Notes under the pieces: generated by a model
What the model was told of the DNA's origin: nothing
Databases searched by the model: none
The model's input: the letters and a program-made list of their open reading frames with translations, nothing else
Shown here: one piece after another, positions 49,886 through 61,866 of the stretch
Layout of the letters: every line of letters starts with the position of its first letter
How positions within the stretch are numbered: position 1 is the first letter of the stretch
Position numbers and translations under genes: made by a program
Origin: Warburgia ugandensis
Lineage: Eukaryota; Streptophyta; Magnoliopsida; Canellales; Canellaceae
Reading direction: 5' to 3'
NCBI GenBank assembly: GCA_035236585.1
Contig: CP141132.1
Span: 43,837,880-43,901,879 of the forward strand
Length of the DNA stretch: 64,000 nt

Positions 49886-50205
49886 GACAAATCAATAGCC
49901 GAATCACAATGGATGTTCAATAGGCAGTCCAATCATGATCAACGATCAAATCTGTGCAGCTTGCAAGAATTGGGCACGGGACAAGTCGTGGGAGTAGGTT
50001 GACCATTGAGTGAGGAGCCTCAAGCGTGCCTGCTAATGGCCGGTGGTGAGAACCAGAAGGAAAAAAGAAGAAGGGTCTGGTACTAGCGTGATGGTGGTAG
50101 GCTCAAGCAGTCGCATGGAGGGAGAAGAAGAAGAGGAAGGGAAGCGAGAAAACAGGACTGGCGCTCCCATCAGGCTATGCTGATAAAAGGAAAGTGGAGG
50201 GTGAG

Positions 50206-50208
<3 letters not shown>

Positions 50209-50275
<67 letters not shown>
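50209..50275. repeat. (GA)n microsatellite, about 33 units
   Basis: 67 bp of GA in the LTR. Confidence 0.97.
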
Positions 50276-50277
<2 letters not shown>

Positions 50278-50400
50278 GAGTTCACACACGGTGGCTCCTA
50301 TGGATAGCCTGCTTAGGTTGTTGGGTCAGGCAATGTTGGTGACCTGCTACTGCTGACAACTAAGAGGAAGAAAACAGAGGAGAAGAGAAAGAGAGAGCGA

Positions 50401-50509
<109 letters not shown>

Positions 50510-50690
50510 GGGTTCAGAGATGGGTGGGATCAGGTGGTGATGCTGGATTGTGCATGCTAGAGAAGGGGTGAAGATGCCCAGCTAGGGGGAGAAATAGAGG
50601 AACTATAGAGGGGATCAGGGAAAAAGGGACCAGCAGGTGCATGCAGTAGCTTCACTTCAACCTACTTGGGTTGTCGAATCCACAATTTTG

Positions 50691-50711
50691 GCGAGAGAGA
50701 GAGAGAGAGAG
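50691..50711. repeat. Short (GA)n microsatellite
   Basis: About 20 bp of GA near the right end of the LTR. Confidence 0.9.
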
Positions 50712-51377
50712 GAGGCGATCGACCAGTGGTAGACAAACTCACCAAAGAAAGGAGAGAAGGGGTAGAGGAGATCAAGCATGCTGGCCTCCTAGAAGTTTGC
50801 AAGTGAAGCGAGGAAGAGGGAGGGGAGGAATGCCGGCGGCTACAGCAGCACTAGAAAGGACCCTGGCTGGCGAGTGTGGTATGGTGCTTGCACAACCTCT
50901 AGTCAGGCGAATTGACAGGCCGATGGGCTGTCCGAGAGAGAGGGAGAAAACCCGTGTGGGGGGGTGGGGGGTGAATTAATTGCATTTAAATATTTATTTA
51001 TCATATCTTTTTTATAAACATTACCCATAGTAAACGAGGGTAATTATTACATTAATTTCATGTGAACTTGCTTTCACTGTTATCATTGCATGCCACATCT
51101 GTGGGTCCCACTTATAATCAATTTAATCATAATTAATTAAAATTAAATAATTAATTAAAATAATTACGAGATTTTCATTTGGGCTCCGATTTTGACATAC
51201 TTAGTGTCATTGGATTTGTTTTCTAGAGTAGATTACTAATATTGATGTTTCAATGCTTAATTTTGTGTCTTTTATTAATTATGATTAAAAAATAATATCT
51301 TGGAAATATAATTCACCATTTCTCCTTTTTAATTCAATCCATTTACATAAAATGAATTAAGAATTAGGGGTGTTACA

Positions 51378-54099
51378 AATAGATATATTATAGAGATGCA
51401 CCTATATCTATTCATGCTTCTCATATCAGATCTAGAAAAATCTTATAGAAGAATGCTTATCTAAGTTTTTTAACCTTTGAAAACTTGGTGATCCAGATCT
51501 ACCTACTTGGTTGACGGATCTGATGTGGCTTTCCCACTATCTTTAATCTCTCTTTGCTGCATTCCAACTTAGCGTCTCAGATCGCTTATTGGACAAATAC
51601 ATGGGGGGTGTCTCCTCCTTTCCTCTCTCCCTCTCTCTCTTCTTCTCTTCTTTCTTTCATGTGAAACCTCTTTCCCAGCCAAGACATCCAAAATAAAAAG
51701 ACATCTTCATTAGTTTACCACTTTGATTGGGATCTCTTTCTCTTCCTCTTTATCACAGATCTTTTGTGATATTTCCTTCTTAAAACCCTTATTCAGATTT
51801 ATATCTCATCATATATATTCTTTCTAATTTTTCATTATCTTCGGAATATCTTATTGTATGTTGTTTACACCTTTTAACTCTACATTTATTCTAATTCTCC
51901 CAAAAATCTCATTAAATAAAAAAAGTCCATTTATAAGATTCAATATGTTAGGACATCCTACTAAGTAGACTATCTGACTTTGGTAGTCAAATGGGTCTCA
52001 CTTCCCACATTTTTAGTCATATAAATAGTAGGGGTGTTGTTGTCAATATAAAACTCTAATTTTCTCATAATTTCAATCTCAACCATTGAATTTTGGCACG
52101 CTTATAGTGTTTGGATATCTTTGAGCTTTATCCATCCGTAGAGGTCTTGTTGTAGGATTTCGAAGTTTTCAACATTTTAATTTTTAATTAAAACAATCGT
52201 TGGATTTTTATTGATAATAATAGTACAAAAATCTAAGGTTATTATTTGTTTAATCTTCTAATGTGGCCAACATGTAGTTATGAATGAGAAGATTTTCTTG
52301 ATGCCACATCATCATCTTTAGCATGAAAAAACTCCTAAGGTTTTGAAAAAGTTTGAATCAAATTAAAAAAAGTGTTTTTTAAATTAGAAAGCTGGGGAGA
52401 TACATACTTAGAAGGTTCCTAGAAAGTCATACCTAAAAAGATAAATGGAGTTAAAGTAGGTTAAATATTTCCTAAATAGAGAATGACTTGCAGAAGACTC
52501 TTTCTCTCTATATAAGTAAAACAATAGGCAAACTTGAAAAAAATGGCTCCCATAGACTAGTCTTCTCATGTGTATAAACCTAGGGCTCTCTTCTTATCTT
52601 TGGTTCCCAAAAGTTCCGCCATGTGTCACCTCCAAGAGAAGAAGAAGAAGAAGAAGAAGAAGCTAACGGTGTTGATTCTTAGTTAATTGTACATGGACTA
52701 GCAAGATTATAATTTTGATTCTAACAATATATGCTTTTGATTTATTTAAATACAAAAGATGCATATTCACATGATTCAAGATTGATTAAAACCTAGTTTT
52801 TAATGTCCTAGTTTCATATCTAGATATGTTCTCAACCTTTTGAATGCTTTTCAATAGTTATGATTTCTTAAAGTCATTCTTTTTGGTGTTTAATTTTGGA
52901 AATGATATTCCCACACCTTTTTATTTCTGGTGCCATGCCCTCCTTTGGGGTTTTGAGACACTTTACCCAAGGTGTCCATCTTTTTCATTATCAAAACCAT
53001 TAATCTTAATAGTCTTCTCATCTTTTTATTACATACTTTGGACAACTATACTAATTTTCCTAAGCTATATTGAGTACCATTATTTTTATTGTCCACTTAG
53101 AAGTCTGTAATGTCTTAGAAAAGGCATTGGTAGGATAATCCAAAGTATTTGGTTTTTGGAGCATAACTCATCTATGAAAAGATGGTTAAGATCATTCAAA
53201 AGGTAGGCCCTATTAACAATATTTCTAATTAGTTTGCATAATTAAGACCATACTTTATTCAAAGTTTTAACAGTCCTTTTCTTACGATCAAAAGTACAAT
53301 TTGTGGCATGTTAGAATTATCAAAATTGCATGCCTTCCGAACTACTAGTCATCTAAAGCCAAAGATATCCAGTGAATGGATTAGACCATCCCAAGTGGCC
53401 TCTGTCATCCAAATAATGAACCATAGTATAAGATACAAAAGTAGTCCTACTCATAAATTTAACATGAGCTATGCCACATAATGTTCTATCAAAACAAAAT
53501 ATTACTCCCAACTAAAGATTTATATATTTTTATATCATGTCATTGCAACCCATCCTAGCTCAAATGATATTCTTCCCATGCTAGTTCATGCAAAATTTGA
53601 GTAATCTTAGCCAAACCCAACTCAATTCATCTCACTTGTATCTTAGCTCACTTCATCCTAAGCACCACCAACACTATGTTAGTCTTACCTTAAAAATAAT
53701 AATAATAAATAAATGAAAAACACGATGTGAATCTCATACAAATAATTTGTACCAACTCATGTCAGAAAGAAGAAAAAGCTACATTAAACAAAATTATATG
53801 AAAATAAGTGACACACCAAGTGACCCTATGATCTCACTATCCAAAAATAAATGTCCTGGAGATGGATCGATGTCACTTAATCATTTTAGTGATGAACCCA
53901 CTCGTCATGAGCAAACTTATAGTTTTATTATCTAACACCATGTAATGTACATGCCAATATGGTTTCTCTAAATGGACTATGTATTCTATTGATAATATCT
54001 TATTTTGGTAGGTTTTTGTTTATATTCTCTTTCACAAACCTGATTTTTTTAATGGAGATTCACTGTTGCACAATCCCACAACAAGACCCGGTTTCACCA
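51378..54099. other. Unassigned AT-rich sequence, no gene recognised
   Basis: No protein domain, RNA gene or clear repeat partner within the window. Open frames are 88 residues or fewer with no family resemblance. 52060-52210 contains phrases like CAACCATTGAATTTTGG and TGTAGGATTTCGAAG that faintly resemble chromovirus LTR sequence, so part may be older LTR. A GAA microsatellite lies at 52638-52662. This is the best candidate for low-copy host sequence in the window. Confidence 0.5.
52638..52662. repeat. (GAA)n microsatellite, about 8 units
   Basis: GAAGAAGAAG run of 25 bp. Confidence 0.95.
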
Positions 54100-57000
54100 T
54101 GTAACAACCTTACATTTGTATTATAATTAAAAGGAGAGTTTTGAGTACAAAAGTTAAAAATTTCTTATAAATTTGACTTTGAAACCTCAAAAATCAAAAT
54201 GTACATGACAAGAGATTTCCAATGACACTACTTTTGCATGAAACAGAATTCAGAGGTGAGAGAACCAAAGATTTTACTAAATTACAGAGGGGACTAAATT
54301 GATAATGGCACCCCCTCACTATGGATGGACCCACGCGACAGAGAACCAAGGGGAGCTCAACGTGTGGAGCTCTACCCGGGCTGCCTATCATGCAAGGAAG
54401 GAGCTAAGGAACCACCACCCCTCTTCCCCTCTCCCATCTCTCTCTCCCTCATCACATACCTTTCCCTCTTACACTACACCTCCCTATCTGAGAACACCCC
54501 TTTCCCAAACCATCAACATTGATTTTCCCTCCCCACTGGCGACTACCACCAGCACAGATAAGAACTCCATCACGTTAGGCACCTCCTTCTCTCTTCCCTT
54601 TATTTTTGTCCCTTTTACCCTCTATCTCTCATGCTCACCTTCATGTTCTTTTACAGCTACAACATTCCTTGTTTTTTGGTACCAAAAGTTAACAAAATCA
54701 CTCCAAATTTCATTGAAGTGAAGGTGAATACAAGATCTACAAAACTCATGTTGCAAATTCCTAAAAAAAAAAAAAAAATTGGCATTTTTAACACTGTAAT
54801 AGTCGTCAGTGCCGCCAGTGTTTACTATTTTTCAGTCATCTTCTCTAGCGATGGTGATTGGATTTTGGCGCTGCATGACCACTTCTCTACTAGGAAATTT
54901 TGGGGGAAATTATATTGATAGAATCCTGACTGATTGAATTTCACATCCTTGTCAATGAAAGTACGATCAGAGATCATCTGATCAATGAATTTTTATCTAA
55001 ACATGGTGCATGAGTAGCGCTAAATCTACAAATTTGACCATTGAAAACACAATCAGATAGTAGATCATGTGGAGGACAATTTGGATTGAAAAAAATGAAA
55101 ATCATGTATCTCACAAAACCAAGAGCACTTATGGCTCACCATCCCAAGGCACCCCCTAATCCTAGGGTTAACCTCTCAAGGACTAGCCACCAAGCCTCCA
55201 CCATCATTTCTATAGAAATCATCCACTCTCAGTGATGCAATAAAGAAGAGATATTTATCATTCATATCTAAAATCCACATTATCAATACCATAAAATAGA
55301 TTGATCATAAAAATCCTTTCAATGCACTATCGTAATCTCATATCAAATCATATCATAGAAATTTATAAATCACAAGTATGCATAATAAAGAAACCAACTT
55401 ACAAACAATCCTAATCAATCAAGATACTATGTAATCCCCTCAACTCGCGTGCTCTGATGTACCTATCAGTACCATGATACTATTTTGCATCATTTATTTC
55501 CTTCAATGAAATTCATTATAAGTTTTTCTCTTAAGTTGTGTCCATTTATATATTAACTTGTATAATGATCCCTTCATCTAGCTTTTGATCTAAATCAATA
55601 GTCTAGATCATCTGATTTATCTTTATTAAATCAGTTTCCATAACATTCAATACTCATCTACTACATTTGATCATTGGTCAGAGTTGTAATTTGCTAATTT
55701 AATGTCTCCTGATGACAAAAGGTATAATTCATTCCATCTTTATGGAATTCGTGGTGATCCAACCGTTGGATCATTCTTTAAATCCTTTATTTATGATTAA
55801 TTACTTAATTCCAAATTTAATTATCACAATTCAACCCAATTTTATGTTCATCTACCCATTCTACTGTATATCCATAATTTGTCTTGATTTGACAGTCAGA
55901 TCACTCTATGATCGATAAATTCCAAAATCCTAGGTCAGTTCAATGGTTCAGATCAATTTCTAAGGTGAATATACATGATCTGGTCCTTAAATCGCTCAAT
56001 TCATCTCCTGGACATCTAATTGTCCAAGTTTTAGGGTATGATCATCCTCTGATCAACCCAATCTAAGTAATGAGATAATTTTTATGAATTTGATCTGATC
56101 ATATCAAGATTTTGATGCTAAAATCATGTTTGTGTCATCGAGACGATTCCAATGGATGTTTCAAATAAAAAATTGGGCTTATGTAGCTCCTAAAATTGTA
56201 AAATGAACATTTTAGTTCATTCTTAAACAGTCCAGATCAAAATCTGGGCCAAATGTCCTTTACAATGGACTACACCAAAGGGAACCCTTAACACTAGATT
56301 ACATCAATGGGCCTTTTACACCAGAATACACCAGCGAAATGCCTTTACACCAAATTACACCAATGGCCATTGAGGACAATGCTCCCGAACTGTCCATACT
56401 ATTTTTGCTCGATCGGAGTCCTAGATGATCCAATTTTTTATCTATTTGTTCAGATCATCCATTTAAGGTGTCTTTGAATTGTTCCACTATATCACAATTT
56501 TTCCAAGATTTAAACCCTAACCTCATGAAATCTTCAATTTAAGCATTGGAAATCATAAAAACCAATGAAGGAAAGCCAATGGAAGGGGAAAATAAGAAGA
56601 AAACTGAGTCATACCTCTTAAATTGGTGAAAGATCTGATCTTGATAGTTTTACCCAAGAATGAGAGATGGAGGAAAACGGCATGATCCCAACGCTCTTTA
56701 GGTGATTCGTCACACAACTCTATGGAGGAAGATAATATCTATTTATGGTGTTGAATCTAGCTAGATCTGGTCATGATTGATCAAGGAAAATGATAAAATT
56801 CGAAGGAGAAGATGAAGTTGAATAATGTTTAGGAAAGAGGGATTTTTGCCTTAAATACGATTAAGGTGAGATAATCTCTATTACTAACGTAATTAGTAGT
56901 TTTTCTAATCTCTTTTCTAAACCCTAGGACACACATTAGTGTATTGTGAGCCCCACTTGTCAAATGATTATTTTGCCCTTAATGAAATAATTGGGTAAAT

Positions 57001-57165
57001 TTTTCACCCGAACCCCGATTTGGGCGTTCTTAGTGTCGTTGGATTCCATTTTTCGAGTATAATCCAATTCTTGATATTTTAGTCCTCGATTCAATTTAGA
57101 AAATTTATAATTTTATAAATTCACTTTATTATTAAAAATTAAATATTAAAATTGAGGATATTACA
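54100..57165 (-). mobile_element. 3' LTR of the minus-strand chromovirus (left border uncertain)
   Basis: Right end GGATATTACA reads in reverse TGTAATATCC and adjoins the PPT at 57166, fixing this as the 3' LTR. The left border at 54100 is proposed because TGTAACAA there equals the first eight bases of the 5' LTR edge at 61790 (TGTAACAA). No matching target duplication supports it. 57000-57165 is homologous to 51150-51377. The 140-residue plus frame at 54299-54721 is Ser/Pro/Thr-rich without a recognisable domain and probably chance. Confidence 0.55.
56256..56367. repeat. Tandem array, four units of about 28 bp
   Basis: Units of the type CCTTTACACCAAATTACACCAATGG, diverged from one another, in the 3' LTR. 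Confidence 0.8.
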
Positions 57166-57178
57166 TCCTTCCCACCTT
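57166..57178 (-). other. Polypurine tract
   Basis: Minus strand AAGGTGGGAAGGA immediately before the LTR start TGTAATATCC, preceded by the ATTTCGAGGATGAAATTT motif common at the 3' end of this lineage. Confidence 0.85.
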
Positions 57179-60100
57179 ATAAAAATTTCATCCTCGAAAT
57201 TTCTGTACATACATACCACTATGCAAATAGCTCCGGGTGGATCTGCCTCATCTCATCCTCCTCCTTGAAATTTCTACACATACGTACGACTAATGGAATG
57301 GTCTTAGTCCTCAACTCTCCTCAACTCTTGAACCTTACTATCCAAGATCCGTATAGGTCTCTCCTCAAGTGTCAAATCCAGCTATAACTCTCCAAGGATC
57401 TGCTCAAGTATGTGAGACAGGTCTGGCATGTACTTTCTCAGCATGAACACATAGAAGACATTGTTTACACCTGCCAACTATAGTGGTAAGGCTAGCTCAT
57501 ACGCCACCAATCTAACTTTGCATAAGATCTCAAAAGGACCAATGTACCTGGGACTAAGTTTCCTCTTGTTTCCAAACCTCATCACTTCGTTAATGGGAGA
57601 AACCTTCAAGAATATATGTTCACCCACGACAAACTCTAAGTCCTTCTGCCTCTTGCCAGCATAACTCTTCTGGTAGCTATGTGGTGTCAACAGTCATTTT
57701 TGAATAAGTCAGACTTTCTCAGCACAATGTTCCACCAATTCAAACTTCACTATGCATCTCTCCCCCACATTACTCCAACATCGAAGGTGATCGACAAGGT
57801 CTGTCATAAAGTGGCTCGTATGGAGCCATGTCGATACTCAGGTAGCTGTTATTATGTGCAAACTCAATAAGTGGTAAATGATCCTCCCAACTACCCTTCC
57901 AGTCCATGACGCAAGCCCTCAACATATCCTTGATCATCTAGATGGTCCCTTCCATCTGGCTATCTGTTTGGGGGTGAAATGATGTGCAACAATCTCAGCC
58001 TCGATCCCAAGGCCTACACACTATGCTAGTACTTCGAGGTAAACCAAGTGTCTCAATATGAAATGATCATCAAGGGACCCCCATGTAAGCTAACGATCTC
58101 CTTGACATACAGCTTTGCTAAGCTATCCACATTCTGCTTCTATCTAACAGGGAGAAAATGAGTGGACTTGGTCAATCTGTCAACAATAACCCATGTCATG
58201 TCACGTCCACTAGCAGTCCTCAGAAGACCCACAATGAAATCCATAGTAAGGTGGTCCCACTTACACTCGGAGAGATCTAATGTCTGAAGCAACCCAGATG
58301 GTTGCTAATCCTCTGCCTTGACCTATTGATAGGTCAAACATCGTGCCACACACTCCCCGACATCCTTCTTCATCCCATTCCACCAAAAGTGTTGCCTGAG
58401 GTCCTGGTACATCTTCGTTCCTCTAGGATGAATCGTATACTGGGACTGGTGTGCTTCCTGAAGTAACTCTTGCCTCAAATCATCGTCCGCAAATACTACC
58501 AACCTGCCCTTGAACTTGACACCACCATCTAGTCCTCAAGTAAATTCAGGCTTGTCTACCAAGTTTTGAGTATCCGTATCCATGATCTGTGAGTTTAGAA
58601 TCCTGTCAAAAAATCTAAACCGAGTCAATAGGTTAGCAGTCATCACTCTTGACTTCCTGCTCAAGGCATCTACAATGACATTAGCCTTCCTGGGTGGCAT
58701 TGTATGGTGAAGTTGAAGTCCTTAAGATATTCCATCCATCTTCGCTGCTTCATGTTCAAATCACTCTAAGTAAAGAAGTACTTGAGGCTCTTGTGATAAG
58801 TGAATACCTCAAACATCTCACCATATAAATAGTGTCCCCAAGACTTCAGTGCAAATACCATTGCTGCTAACTCCATATCATGTGTTGGGTAATTCACCTC
58901 ATTTGTCTTACCTTCCCATGCTGCATCAACACTGCTCATAGGCCTTTACCCAAAGCATTGCAATAAACCACATAATTGCCCGAACTTGAGGGTAAACCCA
59001 ACACTGGTGCATTTGTAAGCCTCCTCTTGAGCTCCTAGAAGCTCTCCTCATAGGCATCAGTCTAGACAAACTTGGTGTCTTTCCTGGTTGGAGTAGTAAA
59101 AGGTAATACAATCCTCGAGGACCCCTCAATGAACCAACAATAATACCTTGCCAAATCAAGGAAACTACATATCTTAGTCACCGTTGTGGGCCTCTCCCAG
59201 TGTAACACTACCTCCACCTTGGCTAGGTCTACAGCCACTCCATCCTTTGAAATCACGTGGCCTAAAAACTACACCTACTCTAGCCAAAAATCACATTTAC
59301 TAAAATTTGCATACAAGCGATGTCAATGAAATGTGCCTAGCACTATGTAGAGGTTCTCCCTATGTGTCTCATGGCTAAGTGAGTAGGCTAGGATGTCATT
59401 GACAAAGATGATCACAAACTTATCCAAATAGGCTCAAAATACCTGGTTCATCTAGTCCATGAACACTGCCAGCTCGTTGCTCAACTCTAAAGGCATCACT
59501 AAAAACTCATAGTGGCCATAACGACTCCTAAATGCAGTCTTTGAGATATCCTTCTCTCTAATCCTCAACTGATGGTATCCTGATTCTATGTCTATCTTGG
59601 AGAATACTTGCACCGATTGGAGCTAGTCAAATAAATCATCGATGTGAGGCAAGGGGTATCGGTTCTTCACTATGACACTGTTCAGCAACTGATAATCAAT
59701 GCACAGCATCAACAATCTATCCTTTTTCTTCACGAAGAGGACTGGTGCTCCCAAGGAGACCTACTTGGCCTGATGAAGCCCTTATTAAGTAACTCTTATT
59801 ACTGCACCTTAAGCTCTCTCAACTTTGGTAGAGCCATTCTGTATGGTGCCTTAGAGATGGGCAATGTACCTGGCACTAAATCAATGGTAAAGTCAATCTT
59901 TCTAATTCAATGGCAATTTGTGTAACAGGAAAGACATCTGCAAACTCTTGCACAACATCGATATTCTCAATTTGAGGTTGCCTAGTGTCCTTAACAATCA
60001 CATAAGCAAGGAACGCTTTGCATGCTTGTGCATAACACCATGCCACCCTCATAGCAAAGATGATGCATGCCTTCCCTAAAACATAATCACTAGTTGCCCA

Positions 60101-61771
60101 GGTACATTAAAAACAATCAGTTTCTTACGGCAGTCCACGGTAGCCTAATATGTAGATAACTAATCCATCCCTAATATTACATCATAGTCAACCATATTTA
60201 ATAGAATGAGGTCTGAGTCCATCTTCACACCTGATATCTCTACTGGTATCCCTCTAAGATACTGAGTAGCCTCTACAGTCTCTCCTACCAGAGTCAAAAT
60301 ATCCAACCCAAATGCAAATATATGCACACATGCATCAAGGAAAGATGTAAAAACACATGAAATAAAAAGAATGAGTGGACCCTGTATCAAAAAGGGCCCT
60401 GGCATGTCAGTCTAAGACTAGATGAGTACCTTCGATAACCTGATTCGAGGCTTGTGCCTGCCTTGATGTGATGGCAAAAACTCACCCCTAACTACATGAT
60501 GCAGTCCTCATCTTTGCACCCATCTTGGCCTGCTTTTCCTTCTGTCCCTTAGGATACTCTCTAATAAAATGTCCTACCTCCCCATAGCCATAACACCTGA
60601 CTGGCTATCTCTAAAAAGGTGGCTGCTGTTGTTGCTGCTGCTAGGGCTATCGCTAGTATTGTTGTCTCTCAAGTCTGTTACACACTCACCCAGGGTGCCA
60701 ACCCTTGCATTTATCACATTTCTTCTTATCTATGTCCCTCTTAGGCTTAGTCTGCTACTGATGAACTAGAGTTCTCTATGATTGTATAGCACCAAAAGGT
60801 CTCTTGCCCTTATCAGCCTGATATGAGCTTCCTCTAGTCCGAAGAGAATCCTTCTCAAGCATGGAGGTCATGTCAGCAGCATCCCATACAGTCGTAGGTT
60901 GTGAAGGAATCACTCATGTCCTCAGCCAAGGTGTCAACCCATCCACAAATTGATATGTGGCCTCCTTATCCAAGGCAAGAGTGTCAGGAGTAAATCTCCT
61001 CAGTCTAGTGAATCAATTCAAATACTATTGAACCATCATATCTCGCTACTCTAGGGTGGCAAACTGTTTCTTCAATGACTACAAAGCATGTAGCAGAAAG
61101 TACAAGTCATCAAAAGCCCACTTAAAGGTCTCCCAGGTGATTGTCTCTGTAAAGGATGAGTTTGTACGTATAAAAGTTTGCCACCAGAAACCTACTTCAC
61201 CCTGCAGTAGGTAGACAGCTACTTAGACATGATCCTTTGCTGAAACCTTCGTAGCGTCAAATGTTCTCTCTACCTCGAACAACCATCTCTTTGCCTCCTC
61301 AATGTCACTGTCTCCATAAAAGGGTGGTACCATCTTCTGAAATCACTCCAACAATTTTTCTGTCTTGTTAGAGTTCCATGAAGTATCACCCTCAATGGTC
61401 TTAGGTGCTGGTGATGCCTACACCTGATGGGTCAACTAGATAGATGAATCTACTGGTGCCACTGGAGGTGTTAGCATGGGTGCTATGTTTGCAGTCTGCA
61501 TTGCAGCCCTAATCTATTGCTACATAAGTGGTATCAATCTTTGCATCATCTTATTTACCAAATCAGTATCATGATCCCCTTGCTTAAGCGATTTAGCAAG
61601 AGGGGCAACTGGTGTAGTAGGGATGGACCTTATCCTTCTTCTAGGAGCCATCTATCAGATTCAAGTATCATTAAGCGTAAGTCCTTCCCTCTTAGTTCTC
61701 CTTCAACTATGATTTATGAACTATCATATAGATATGAGTGGACCTTTGCAATGATTATGATGGACTAGACT
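57179..61771 (-). mobile_element. Chromovirus (Tekay/Del type) interior, gag to chromodomain-like tail, decayed
   Basis: Minus-strand order from right to left: gag about 61651-60460 (start-like MAPRRR at 61651; zinc-knuckle-like CYGYGEVGHF near 60590 and CDKCKG near 60710), protease about 60440-60100 (LILLNMVDYDVILGMD motif), RT about 59970-59050, RNase H about 59050-58690 ([11 protein letters not shown]), integrase HHCC about 58470-58330, integrase core about 58290-57860, GPY/F end about 57690-57478 (RKLSPRYIGPFEIL), chromodomain-like tail about 57400-57240. All domains are in canonical gypsy order and spacing, so the interior is near full length but inactive, with many interruptions. The chromodomain in this lineage guides integration to heterochromatin, consistent with the setting. 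Confidence 0.88.
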
Positions 61772-61785
61772 GGGCTCTGATACCA
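61772..61785 (-). other. Primer binding site, initiator tRNA-Met type
   Basis: Minus strand TGGTATCAGAGCCC, the standard plant chromovirus PBS, 4 bp from the LTR edge. Confidence 0.9.
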
Positions 61786-61789
61786 ACTT

Positions 61790-61866
61790 TGTAACAAAAC
61801 TGTGAGGGGTATATGAGAGCCCCAAAGTAGACAATATTGTGACTATTGGAACTTTGAGGTGTTACA
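61790..61866 (-). mobile_element. 5' LTR remnant of the chromovirus, 77 bp
   Basis: Both termini of an LTR are present within 77 bp: TGTAACAAAACTG next to the PBS and GAGGTGTTACA (reverse: TGTAACACCTCAAAGTTCC, the normal LTR start of the class) at the outer end. Much shorter than the 3' LTR. Confidence 0.6.

Noticed and set aside
50671-50979. 102-residue Arg/Gly/Glu-rich frame
   Set aside because: Begins in a GA microsatellite and runs through GC-rich LTR sequence; no domain.
54299-54721. 140-residue plus frame
   Set aside because: Compositionally biased (Ser/Pro/Thr), within LTR-like sequence, no recognised motif, and another frame is open across part of it.
55444-55475. GCTCTGATG...ACC resembling a reversed PBS
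   Set aside because: Match to TGGTATCAGAGC is incomplete and no LTR border adjoins it.
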